Positions 53,825 to 61,351 of a stretch of DNA of 64,000 nt are shown in pieces. The notes beneath the pieces are model-generated. The model had not been told where the DNA came from and did no database searches. It saw only the letters and a list, made by a program, of their open reading frames with translations. This DNA is from Erythrobacter aurantius (GTDB lineage: Bacteria > Pseudomonadota > Alphaproteobacteria > Sphingomonadales > Sphingomonadaceae): the NCBI RefSeq assembly GCF_023823125.1, contig NZ_CP090949.1, positions 3,248,001 through 3,312,000 of the forward strand, given 5' to 3'. A program made the position numbers and the translations under genes. Position 1 is the first letter of the stretch; each line of letters opens with the position of its first letter.

Positions 53825-54286
53825 TTATCCGAGCAAGGAATTGAGGAACCACACGCGCTCCTCGGCCATATCGGTCCAGTCGTCGATCAGACCGTCGGTG
53901 GCGTTGTCTCCTGCGGTTTCTGCGACATCCTTCATCTTCTTCAGTCGGGCGACCATTGCGGCATTGTCATCGCGCAACTCGCGGATCATGTCTTCCGCCG
54001 AAAGCGCGGCATTGTCCTGATCCTTCACCTGAGTGTGCTGCGAAATCATGCCCACCGAAGTGATCGTGTCCCCGCCCAGTTTCCGGGCACGTTCGCCGAT
54101 CGCGTCGATCTGCCCCTGGATTTGCAGCGCCTGTTCGTCAAACAACAGGTGCAGGTCGCGGAAACGCGGGCCCTTCACGTGCCAGTGAAAATTCTTGGTC
54201 TTTACGTACAGCGCGAAGTGATCGGCCAGAAGAGTGTTGATTTCTACAACCATCTGGGTCGTCGAATTGTTGTTGGGGTCAAGCAT
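53825..54286 (-). CDS. dps: Dps family ferritin-like protein
   Basis: A 153-residue Dps. The ferroxidase residues lie in KTKNFHWHVKGPRFRDLHLLFDEQ, shared between two subunits. GGAGG seven bases before ATG 54286 fixes the start; the frame goes 22 residues further without a site. Dps dodecamers store iron, protect DNA from peroxide and are often induced in stationary phase. No clear EcfG site was found in its upstream region. A strong terminator follows. Confidence 0.95.
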   Translation of the reverse strand: MLDPNNNSTTQMVVEINTLLADHFALYVKTKNFHWHVKGPRFRDLHLLFDEQALQIQGQIDAIGERARKLGGDTITSVGMISQHTQVKDQDNAALSAEDMIRELRDDNAAMVARLKKMKDVAETAGDNATDGLIDDWTDMAEERVWFLNSLLG

Positions 54287-54418
54287 GTTTGTCCTCCATT
54301 TCAATTGGTTGAGCGCCGAAAACTGCGGAACCAGCGCCCTTGATATGTTCATTAGACCAATGGATGGGAAGGAGGATTGATCCGAGAAAATCCAATACGC
54401 AGTGATCGTACAAAGCGA

Positions 54419-54982
54419 TTACAGGAACGTGTAACGAGCATTCAAACCGATCATTAAAGCCGCAAGAATCAAACACAGTCCCATCGCGATGCGGATCGGG
54501 CGCAGCGGCAATTTCTCTAGCCGTGCGAGTCCCAGAGCCCACCCCAACGCTACCGCCGCGATGCCTCCCAATGTCCCCCCGATCAGGGCGGTGACGGGAT
54601 AATTGGCCTCTACCGCGAAGGCGAAGACCACGAAGCGCGCGGCATCGCCGATCTGGCGCGCCAGCACCACTGCGCCGATGGCGATGATCGAACGGGTCGG
54701 CTCCTTCATCGGCTTGACCTGCTTGGGCCAGAACAGCTCGAACGCGGCAATCGCCAGCGCGAAGGCGACGAGCATATGCGCGGCACGCGGCGGCATCACC
54801 CCGGCGATCAGGCCGGACGAATAGACCATCACCGCCGCGCTGATCAGCGCACACAGCGCGGCTGCCGCCAGCAAGGCGTATGTCCGCCCGATCGCATCGG
54901 CGAACTGCGCGAGGATCAACTGGTCCTTCCCGCCAAGCGCGATGGCGAAGGTGAGGATCAGGCAGAACAGGAAAGAGTCCAT
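54419..54982 (-). CDS. TMEM165/GDT1 (UPF0016)-like membrane protein
   Basis: A 187-residue membrane protein with about six hydrophobic helices in two similar halves. The first half has LTFAIALGGKDQLILAQFADA where typical members carry ExGDKTQ, and the second has LARQIGDAARFVVFAFAV. So the two cation-binding motifs are altered. Family members move Mn2+ or Ca2+. Start ATG 54982 is after GGGCAGGG. It is divergent from the SDR gene. The assignment rests on repeat pattern and partial motif. Confidence 0.6.
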   Translation of the reverse strand: MDSFLFCLILTFAIALGGKDQLILAQFADAIGRTYALLAAAALCALISAAVMVYSSGLIAGVMPPRAAHMLVAFALAIAAFELFWPKQVKPMKEPTRSIIAIGAVVLARQIGDAARFVVFAFAVEANYPVTALIGGTLGGIAAVALGWALGLARLEKLPLRPIRIAMGLCLILAALMIGLNARYTFL

Positions 54983-55106
54983 GCCCTGCCCTAGCATCCC
55001 CGTCACGCCGCGCCAGCACCGCCAGCATTTCGCCCACAAATCGAACAGGTGGAAATGCCACGCGACAGGCCCTAGGCAGGGTCTCAAAGTGATCTGAGGA
55101 GAGGCA

Positions 55107-55901
55107 ATGAAACTCGAACAAGGTATGGCCGCTGTCGTTACCGGCGGCGCATCGGGACTGGGACGGGCTAGCGCGACCGCTCTGGCCGAGGCCGGGCTGA
55201 AAGTCGCGATCTTCGACATCAACGACGAGGCTGGCGAGGAACACGCCGCCGCCATCGGCGGGACTTTCCACCATGTCGACATCATGGACGAAGCCAGCGT
55301 CGAAGCCGGCTTTGCCGCCGCGCGCGCCGCCAACGGACAGGAGCGCGTGACCGTCCACTGCGCCATGGCCTCGCGCCGCGGCAAGACGCTGGGCTGGGAC
55401 AAGGCGAGCGGCGGATACAAGCGCCTTTCGACCGAGGATTACGAATTTGGCGCGCAGGGGATTCTGGTCGCGAGTTATCGCGTCGCGAGTATCTCCGCAC
55501 TGGGTATGGCGAACAGCGATCCCCTGAACGAAGACGGAGAACGCGGATCAATCACCCTTACCGCCAGCGTCGCGGCGCAGGACGGGCAGATCGGACAGGT
55601 CATCTATGGCAGCTGCAAGTCGGGGGTGAACGGCCTTGTCCTGCCGATGGCGCGCGATCTGATGGACCTGGGCATCCGCGTCAATTCGGTCATGCCCGGC
55701 ATTTTCGCAACGCCGCTGATGCTCGGGATGAAGGACCGCAATCCGCAGATGTGGGACCAGCTGAACGCCAGCGTCCCCTTCCCCAAACGCCTCGGCAAGC
55801 CGGAGGAGTTCGCATCGCTGATCCTGGAAATCGCGCGCAATTCCTACATCAACGGGCACCAGTTCCGACTTGACGGGGCAATCCGCATGCCACCCAAATG
55901 A
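55107..55901 (+). CDS. SDR oxidoreductase, 3-hydroxyacyl-CoA dehydrogenase-like
   Basis: A 264-residue short-chain dehydrogenase. The cofactor motif is TGGASGLGRA near residue 12 with FDINDEAGEE after the second strand, the NAD-specific Asp. The catalytic Ser is in TASVAAQDG and the Tyr/Lys in YGSCK. INGHQFRLDGAIRMPPK closes the protein. This set resembles HSD10-type 3-hydroxyacyl-CoA dehydrogenases. A GAGGAGAGG ribosome binding site is present. It is followed 88 bases later by an enoyl-CoA hydratase, fitting a beta-oxidation pair. Confidence 0.9.
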   Translation: MKLEQGMAAVVTGGASGLGRASATALAEAGLKVAIFDINDEAGEEHAAAIGGTFHHVDIMDEASVEAGFAAARAANGQERVTVHCAMASRRGKTLGWDKASGGYKRLSTEDYEFGAQGILVASYRVASISALGMANSDPLNEDGERGSITLTASVAAQDGQIGQVIYGSCKSGVNGLVLPMARDLMDLGIRVNSVMPGIFATPLMLGMKDRNPQMWDQLNASVPFPKRLGKPEEFASLILEIARNSYINGHQFRLDGAIRMPPK

Positions 55902-55946
55902 CGGGGTGCCGTTGGGGAAGCCTTGCCAAGCGGCCCTTGCGCAAGC

Positions 55947-55966
55947 TAACGTTTGCGTAAACGTCA
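55947..55966. promoter_or_regulatory. Palindromic operator-like site before enoyl-CoA hydratase
   Basis: TAACGTTTGCGTAAACGTCA contains ACGTTT and its inverted mate AAACGT around a short centre. The core TAACGTTTGCGT resembles the site at 6342. Its right half (reverse complement TTGACGTTTACGC) recalls the LiuR-type operators of branched-chain amino acid genes. It lies 23 bases before the ATG. Confidence 0.4.
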
Positions 55967-55989
55967 ACCAGCACGAGTCCACCGTCCCC

Positions 55990-56763
55990 ATGTCCGACCA
56001 TATCCGCATCGACCATTCCGAGCGCGTCACCACCGTCACCCTCACGCGCCCGGAGAAGAAGAACGCCATCACACAGGCCATGTATCAGGCGATGGCGGAC
56101 GCGGTGAACGCCTATCGCGAAGACGACGAAGCGCGCGCGCTGATGTTCATCGGCGAAGGTGACTACTTCACCAGCGGCAACGATCTTCAGGACTTCTCGA
56201 TGGCGGCGGCAGGTGGCGGCGCGGCCGATCACGATCTGCCCCCGGTGATCCAGTTCCTCCACGCGATCCGCGATTGCGAGAAGCCGCTGGTGGCGGCGGT
56301 CAACGGCCCGGCCATCGGCGTCGGGCTGACGCTGACGCTGCATTGCGATCTGGTCTGCGCCGCGCAATCCGCCACCTTCGCCGCGCCGTTCGTCTCGCTC
56401 GGCCTTGTGCCCGAAGCCGCATCCTCGCTGCTGCTGCCGCAGGCCATCGGCATGGCCGCGGCGAGCGACGTGTTCATGACCGGGCGCGTGCTGACAGCGG
56501 AGGAATCGCTCGCCATGCGGCTGATCTCGCGCATCTTCGCCGACGAGGGCTTTGCCGCGGAAGCCCGCGCGCTCGCCCTCACCATCGCTCGCGCCGCCCC
56601 GCAGGCGATGCGCCACACCAAGGCGCTGCTGCGCACCCAAAACGCGCAGGTGAGCGAAGTGATGGCCACCGAAAGCGCGATCTTCGCCGCGCAATTGCGA
56701 TCGCCGGAATTCATGGAAAGCGTCGCCGCCAAACTGGCCAAGCGCCCGGCAGTCTACCCGTAG
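55990..56763 (+). CDS. Enoyl-CoA hydratase/isomerase family protein
   Basis: A 257-residue crotonase. LTRPEKKNAITQAMYQ begins the fold, IGEGDYFTSGNDLQDF forms the first oxyanion loop, and VNGPAIGVGLTLTLHCDLV holds the second. Late PEAASSLLLPQAIGMAAA fits isomerase-type members as well as hydratases. Start ATG 55990 is the one adjacent to the fold; the open frame from 55870 has no site. It probably works with the SDR upstream in acyl-CoA breakdown, under a palindromic operator. Confidence 0.9.
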   Translation: MSDHIRIDHSERVTTVTLTRPEKKNAITQAMYQAMADAVNAYREDDEARALMFIGEGDYFTSGNDLQDFSMAAAGGGAADHDLPPVIQFLHAIRDCEKPLVAAVNGPAIGVGLTLTLHCDLVCAAQSATFAAPFVSLGLVPEAASSLLLPQAIGMAAASDVFMTGRVLTAEESLAMRLISRIFADEGFAAEARALALTIARAAPQAMRHTKALLRTQNAQVSEVMATESAIFAAQLRSPEFMESVAAKLAKRPAVYP

Positions 56764-56806
56764 GACTAACGCGATTTCGAGATGCAAGGTGCAATGGAAA
56801 AGAAGC

Positions 56807-56882
56807 TGGTGCCGCTTACGTGACTCGAACACGTGACCCCATCATTACGAATGATGTGCTCTACCAACTGAGCTAAAGCGGC
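56807..56882 (-). tRNA. tRNA-Thr (anticodon CGT)
   Basis: A 76-base tRNA on the minus strand. Acceptor stem GCCGCTT / AAGCGGC is followed by encoded CCA. The anticodon arm CATCA-TTCGTAA-TGATG gives CGT, threonine. D-loop TAGCTCAGTTGGTAGAG and T-loop GTTCGAGTC are standard. Confidence 0.97.
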
Positions 56883-56918
56883 ACTCTATCTTTTGGCGCC
56901 TTCCCAGAAAAGGGAAGG

Positions 56919-56992
56919 TGGAGGCCCGAGCCGGAATCGAACCGGCGTGTACGGATTTGCAGTCCGCTGCGTCACCACTCCGCCATCGGGCC
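56919..56992 (-). tRNA. tRNA-Cys (anticodon GCA)
   Basis: A 74-base tRNA on the minus strand with encoded CCA. The acceptor pairs GGCCCG / CGGGCC, and the anticodon loop CTGCAAA in stem CGGA / TCCG gives GCA, cysteine. T-loop GTTCGATTC is present. It precedes the Thr tRNA in the same orientation. Confidence 0.97.
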
Positions 56993-57168
56993 GAGCCGCC
57001 CTGAAACAGAGCGGAAGCGGCGCACTACCGATTCGGCGACAGAAAGGCAATGTGGCTTTTGCGTCTGGAACGCATCAAGCCGGTCGCGGGGCACAAATGC
57101 CCGCCTGCTGACAACCTTACGCAACGTCACTCTGGACCGCGCGCATCCGATTGGGCAGATGCGCTGGC

Positions 57169-57948
57169 ATGACCATTGCCAGCCTGTTGGAACCTGTAAC
57201 CGGAAAGCCCGGTCCCGCCCGCCTCGACAATGCGAGCGACTGGATGCAAGGGCGCACACTCTATGGCGGGGCTTCGGCGCTTGTCGCCTTCACCATGGCC
57301 CAGCGGGCCTTTCCCGACCTTCCGCCACTGCGCGCCGCGCAAATCGGCTTTGTCGCCCCGATCGGGGAGGAAATCGAGCTTTCCGCCGAAATCGTCCGCG
57401 AAGGGCGCAATGTGACCCAGATCCGCAGCGAAATCCGGAACGAGAAAGGCGTGGCGCTAACGGCGTTCTGGTTGTTCGCAGCCGAGCGGGAGGCGAACGC
57501 GCTGCGTCCTGCGGATCCCCCGGAGAACTGGCCGGGCGCACCGTCGGACAATGCGCCTGCGATGCAAGGGCAAGGACCCAGCTTCATCCAGAACAATTTC
57601 GAACTGCGTTTCGGACAGTCAAAGGACGCAGATCATGGAGCCACGATCCGGCGCTGGGCGCGTCTGACCGAGGAACACGATCTCGATCCTGTCAGCAAGC
57701 TGGTGCTGATGGGTGATGTCATGCCACCGGGTGCCATGCGCATCATGCAGCGGATGGGGCCGATCAGTTCGATCAACTGGTCGTTCAATGTGCTCGATCC
57801 GCACACCCAATCCGACGGTGGATGGTATCTGGCGGAAAACGCCAGCCAGCACGCGGATGCTGGCTATTCGTCGGAGCGGCTGCGGATGTGGGACACGAAT
57901 GGCCGTCAGGTTCTGGACGGCCTGCAATGTGTCGCGGTGTTCGGCTGA
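57169..57948 (+). CDS. Acyl-CoA thioesterase family protein, double hotdog
   Basis: A 259-residue protein with the TesB-like double hotdog pattern. LYGGASALVAFTMAQRAFP forms the first helix and RAAQIGFVAPIGEEIELSAEIVREGRNVTQIRSEI the first sheet. The second half has WARLTEEHDLDPVSKLVLMGD and DGGWYLAENASQHADAGYSSERLRMWD, ending in GLQCVAVFG. It should hydrolyse acyl-CoAs. Start ATG 57169 is chosen over an upstream TTG. It is near but independent of the crotonase genes. Confidence 0.88.
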   Translation: MTIASLLEPVTGKPGPARLDNASDWMQGRTLYGGASALVAFTMAQRAFPDLPPLRAAQIGFVAPIGEEIELSAEIVREGRNVTQIRSEIRNEKGVALTAFWLFAAEREANALRPADPPENWPGAPSDNAPAMQGQGPSFIQNNFELRFGQSKDADHGATIRRWARLTEEHDLDPVSKLVLMGDVMPPGAMRIMQRMGPISSINWSFNVLDPHTQSDGGWYLAENASQHADAGYSSERLRMWDTNGRQVLDGLQCVAVFG

Positions 57949-57964
57949 CCCGGCAAGCGGGGCG

Positions 57965-58786
57965 TTAGTCCGCATCCTCGAATTTGGGCGCGCGTTTCTG
58001 CATGCCCGCCATCACCGCTTCCATCTGGTTGGGGCTGCGCATGATCGCGTGCTGTTCAACGCTCTCTTCAAGCAGGATCGCATCGGTATCCAGTTCCTGC
58101 ATGGCGGCGTGCAGCCGTTTGGCAGCGCGAATGGCGTGCGGATTGCGATTGGCGATTTCGGTTGCGATTGCCGTCGCGCGGGTCAGCGGATCATTGTCGA
58201 CAAAGGTCGCAAGGCCCAGCGATTGCGCCTCGGCGCCGGTGAATTCGCGATTGGTGTAAACCAGTTCGCGCAGCACATCATCGCGCACGAGGCCGCGCCA
58301 CAGGGCATAGCCGCCCATGTCCGGCACAAGACCCCATTTCAGCTCCATGATCGCCATGCGCGTTTCCGGGTGCGCGACGCGGATGTCAGCTCCGCTGGCA
58401 ATCTGCAATCCGCCACCAAAGCACACGCCGTGCAAGGCCGCAATCACCGGGACTTGAAGCTTGCGCCAGATCATTGCGGCTTCCTGCGCCCGGTTGGTGT
58501 TGCCGTGGGTGCGTTCGGGCAGAGTCGGCTCGCCTTCGCCCGGGGCGCGCGAAAAACTCGCGGTGTCGAGGCCAGCACAAAAGGCTCGCCCCTCGCCTGA
58601 AAGCACCACCACCCTGACACCCTTGGCCCGCTGGAGGATCGTGCCCGCCTCGATGATCGCGGCGGACATTTCCGGATCGAGCGCATTCATCTTGTCAGCG
58701 CGAACAAGCCGAACCTGGGCGACGCCGTCTTCGCCAAGCTCGATTGAAACGCGATCATTGGCCGGCATAAGCTGGGTGTGCGACAT
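57965..58786 (-). CDS. Crotonase/enoyl-CoA hydratase family protein
   Basis: A 273-residue crotonase. LVRADKMNALDPEMSAAI opens the fold; GEGRAFCAGLDTASF and LHGVCFGGGLQIASGADI hold the oxyanion loops, with MELKWGLVPDMGGYALW after them. Such members include hydratases, isomerases and dehalogenases, so the reaction is open. The loop between the first two motifs has an extra GEGEPTLPERTHG. It is convergent with the thioesterase gene. Confidence 0.88.
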   Translation of the reverse strand: MSHTQLMPANDRVSIELGEDGVAQVRLVRADKMNALDPEMSAAIIEAGTILQRAKGVRVVVLSGEGRAFCAGLDTASFSRAPGEGEPTLPERTHGNTNRAQEAAMIWRKLQVPVIAALHGVCFGGGLQIASGADIRVAHPETRMAIMELKWGLVPDMGGYALWRGLVRDDVLRELVYTNREFTGAEAQSLGLATFVDNDPLTRATAIATEIANRNPHAIRAAKRLHAAMQELDTDAILLEESVEQHAIMRSPNQMEAVMAGMQKRAPKFEDAD

Positions 58787-58884
58787 GCTGTTCCTTCAAT
58801 TCCCTGTCTTGATGGTGCGAAACTGGCCGAACCCGCCAAAGCTGTCCAGCCGCGTTTCTGCCAGCCTTTCCTGCCAAGCTGCGA

Positions 58885-59274
58885 CTAGGACTTGCCAGTC
58901 AGTTTGAAACTGTCGGTCTGGACAGGAGCGTTGAGGTAATACCCCGCTTCGGGATGGGTAGCGAGGATTGGCGCAAGGCCGAATGGTTCGAGCTTGCTGC
59001 GAATGCGCGCGACGTGAACGGCGACGCTGTTGGTGTCGGGCTCAAAATCGATACGCCAGACGTCACGCAGCAACTGCTTGCGCGTTACGGGCACCCCGGG
59101 CTGTTCGGCCAGCCGCCACAGCAGCTCGAATTCGCGAGGATGGAACCCGATCCAGCGATCATCCACCCGGCCATCGCGGTGAAACAGGTCGAGAGTGACG
59201 TCGCCAGCCTCGCGAAAGCGCGGGATCATCGTGTCGTCCCGGGGTGAAAAGTCGGATGCGGCCGAAGAGTTCAC
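58885..59274 (-). CDS. Stand-alone winged-helix (OmpR/PhoB-type) DNA-binding protein
   Basis: A 129-residue protein consisting of a transcriptional-regulator C-terminal domain without receiver. IGFHPREFELLWRLAEQPGV, VTRKQLLRDVWRIDFEPDTNSVAVHVARIRSKL and the final GYYLNAP match the OmpR-type winged helix. It starts at GTG with GGAGGG upstream and overlaps the RadC-like gene stop (GTGA). No phosphoacceptor is present, so control must come through other partners of the five-gene unit. Confidence 0.88.
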   Translation of the reverse strand: MNSSAASDFSPRDDTMIPRFREAGDVTLDLFHRDGRVDDRWIGFHPREFELLWRLAEQPGVPVTRKQLLRDVWRIDFEPDTNSVAVHVARIRSKLEPFGLAPILATHPEAGYYLNAPVQTDSFKLTGKS

Positions 59275-59690
59275 AACTGCCCTCCCGCACGCATCGAATA
59301 AACCGCGTGTTGTGTGAAAATCAGATGATCAAACAATTCGATATCCAGCGATCTGGCAATCGAATTGAGCCGCGCGGTTGCATCGATATCATGCTGGCTT
59401 GGCCGGCAATTACCAGACGGGTGATTGTGAGCGATGATGAAACCGTGCGCATCCATCGCCAGCGCCTTGCCGAAGACCTCGCGCATGCGCAGCGTGAGGC
59501 TTCCGACGCCACCCTGGCCCAAAGGGGCATCACCCAGAAATGATCGGTCCCGGTCAAAGAAGACCGCGTGAATGCGCTCGATCGACAGCGGATTGCAGAT
59601 CACCATCGCCTTGAGATAGTCGATCATGGCACGCTGGCGTGCTCCGGCATCGACGCTGCGAGCATGGCGCTTGCTGAGAAGTTCGATCAT
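59271..59690 (-). CDS. RadC-like JAB/MPN domain protein
   Basis: A 139-residue protein with only the JAB metalloprotease-like domain of RadC. The zinc motif IIAHNHPSGNCRPSQHDIDAT has the HxHPSG and the later Asp; IHAVFFDRDRSFLGD is the first strand. The HhH domain of full RadC is missing. Its stop overlaps the wHTH start (GTGA) and its start overlaps the upstream membrane-protein gene by four bases, so it is tightly coupled. RadC function itself is unresolved. Confidence 0.9.
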   Translation of the reverse strand: MIELLSKRHARSVDAGARQRAMIDYLKAMVICNPLSIERIHAVFFDRDRSFLGDAPLGQGGVGSLTLRMREVFGKALAMDAHGFIIAHNHPSGNCRPSQHDIDATARLNSIARSLDIELFDHLIFTQHAVYSMRAGGQL

Positions 59691-60256
59691 TTAAGATTGT
59701 CCCGCCAGCTGGTTTGCGCACTCTTCAGCACCATCCGTTCCCCCGGGGAACCAGCGGTGGGCGGCGCCAGGCCTGGCGGAGGCTGGGACTTGCGCCAGTC
59801 GCGATACGGGCCGTACTTGCGTTTGCGGGAGGCGTGTCGTGCCAGTCCGAAAGCGAGTGCAAAAAGCTGGAACCATCCCGGTGCGACAATCATCACGACA
59901 TAACCAACCGGCGAAATGGATTCCACCAGCCCCCGCGCGAGATGGGCCGAAACGGCGAGAACCTGCAGGCCAGCGATCCACAAGGGGTAATTCCGGTTTG
60001 CGTAAAGAGCGATCCAGACAAACGCGATGCAAGCTGCGATGTCGGTCGAGGCAAGGAACACGTCGACTTCCATCAATTGGAGAGTTTGCGTGAAAAAGGT
60101 TTCCCTGACGAAAGCCGAAACCTTGAAAATGATGAACCATGATGCGGCAACTGCCCGCTCCGGCCCGCCGCCCCAGATGAATGCGGCAGCCAGCAGCATG
60201 ATCGAGAAAATATCCTGCGCGATCATGCGGTATTCAGAAGCGAGCAGTTGCAGCAT
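59687..60256 (-). CDS. Membrane protein of the five-gene unit
   Basis: A 189-residue membrane protein with hydrophobic helices at about 11-30 (MIAQDIFSIMLLAAAFIWGG), 37-50, 66-86, 90-108 and 117-137 (VGYVVMIVAPGWFQLFALAF). The cytoplasmic tail is basic and Pro-rich (RKRKYGPYRDWRKSQPPPG). No family recognised. It overlaps the RadC-like gene by ATGA and begins 12 bases after the 115-residue gene. Confidence 0.75.
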   Translation of the reverse strand: MLQLLASEYRMIAQDIFSIMLLAAAFIWGGGPERAVAASWFIIFKVSAFVRETFFTQTLQLMEVDVFLASTDIAACIAFVWIALYANRNYPLWIAGLQVLAVSAHLARGLVESISPVGYVVMIVAPGWFQLFALAFGLARHASRKRKYGPYRDWRKSQPPPGLAPPTAGSPGERMVLKSAQTSWRDNLK

Positions 60257-60268
60257 GGACTCGTCCGA

Positions 60269-60616
60269 TCAGGCTACCAGCGTCTCTACGGGCAATGACT
60301 CTGGCGACTCGCTTATCGATGCGGCCGGAATATTCGTCGGGCTTACATCTTCAGCCATTTTCTCACGCGCGACTTTGCTCAATTCGTCATGGACGCGGAG
60401 AAGGTTGGTGGACATCGCCAGCGCCTGCGCCTCTGCCTGATTCAGCCGCATCAGCGCACGCTGTCCGGTGTGCACATCCACCAGCGGGTTCTGGCGGGCG
60501 GTCAGCATCGCTTGTTTGAGCCGGGCAAATGCGATCATGGATTCGTCGGCAAGCGCTTCTGCCTCCCGCATCAGCTTTTTGAGGTTGTGAGCGTCGTTGA
60601 GCATACGTTCAGACAT
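60269..60616 (-). CDS. Helical protein of the five-gene unit
   Basis: A 115-residue protein, mostly alpha-helical (LKKLMREAEALADESMIAFA, then RLKQAMLTARQNP and LMRLNQAEAQALAMSTNLL). The C-terminal 25 residues are Pro/Ser/Glu-rich and probably disordered. No family recognised. It lies between the HTH-membrane gene and the membrane protein on the same strand. Confidence 0.7.
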   Translation of the reverse strand: MSERMLNDAHNLKKLMREAEALADESMIAFARLKQAMLTARQNPLVDVHTGQRALMRLNQAEAQALAMSTNLLRVHDELSKVAREKMAEDVSPTNIPAASISESPESLPVETLVA

Positions 60617-60653
60617 GGTAGGGACCCTTTATGCAAAGGCCCTTCCCCACTCG

Positions 60654-61253
60654 TCAGGAAAAGCCCTGTTCGTCAACCGAGATCGCTGCACGCCCATCCA
60701 GTGCCTCGCTGATCGTGACAGCGGCTGTCACGGTAAGGACGACGGCGGCCAAAACTCCGAACGCAATCCCGACATTGGCAGCGAGGCGATACCAGACGGC
60801 GTTTTCACCATCGAGTGCCCGGGGAACGACCCGTGGCTCGCCAGAATTCAGCCAAGGCGCCTGATATTCCAGGGGCATCGAATCGCTTATGACGAGTTGC
60901 CCCGGATCGTTTCCGAAGCCTTCATCGGCATTTGCGCGATCAGATGGCACCTGACTTTTGCTGTATGCAGGTTCGCTCAACCCCTTCAGGTCGGCTTCGG
61001 AATTGCCATTCGCTTCAGCTTCAGGCTCCGGGCTCGCTTGCTTTTTCGCGCGGATATCAGCGCGATAGCACTCGACCAGATCACCGAGATTATCGGCTTC
61101 GTAAATGTCCTTGAGCGCACGAATATGCTGGTTGATGCGCGTCTCGGAAACACCAAGCTCCTGCGCGATCACCTTGATCGGGACACGCCGATCGATCCGC
61201 TCCATCACGGAGCGTTGTCGCTGAGTCAGGGGCCGAGACCCTATGGAAGACAT
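60654..61253 (-). CDS. Membrane-anchored LuxR-type HTH regulator
   Basis: A 199-residue protein. The N-terminal residues 8-55 are a LuxR/GerE-type HTH (LTQRQRSVMERIDRRVPIKV, then IAQELGVSETRINQHIRALK). A polar linker rich in Glu and Ser follows. A transmembrane helix near 160-182 (ANVGIAFGVLAAVVLTVTAA) anchors it with a short periplasmic tail. GGAGG five bases before ATG 61253 fixes the start. A DNA-binding domain tied to the membrane suggests a sensor of envelope state. It heads the five-gene unit. Confidence 0.88.
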   Translation of the reverse strand: MSSIGSRPLTQRQRSVMERIDRRVPIKVIAQELGVSETRINQHIRALKDIYEADNLGDLVECYRADIRAKKQASPEPEAEANGNSEADLKGLSEPAYSKSQVPSDRANADEGFGNDPGQLVISDSMPLEYQAPWLNSGEPRVVPRALDGENAVWYRLAANVGIAFGVLAAVVLTVTAAVTISEALDGRAAISVDEQGFS

Positions 61254-61351
61254 TGAATCCTCCATTCAAACAAGAACCACATCAACTAACGCAAGTTGGG
61301 CGATTTTTCTCCAGCAAATGGAACCCGCACAACCATGCATTCAAAACACTC

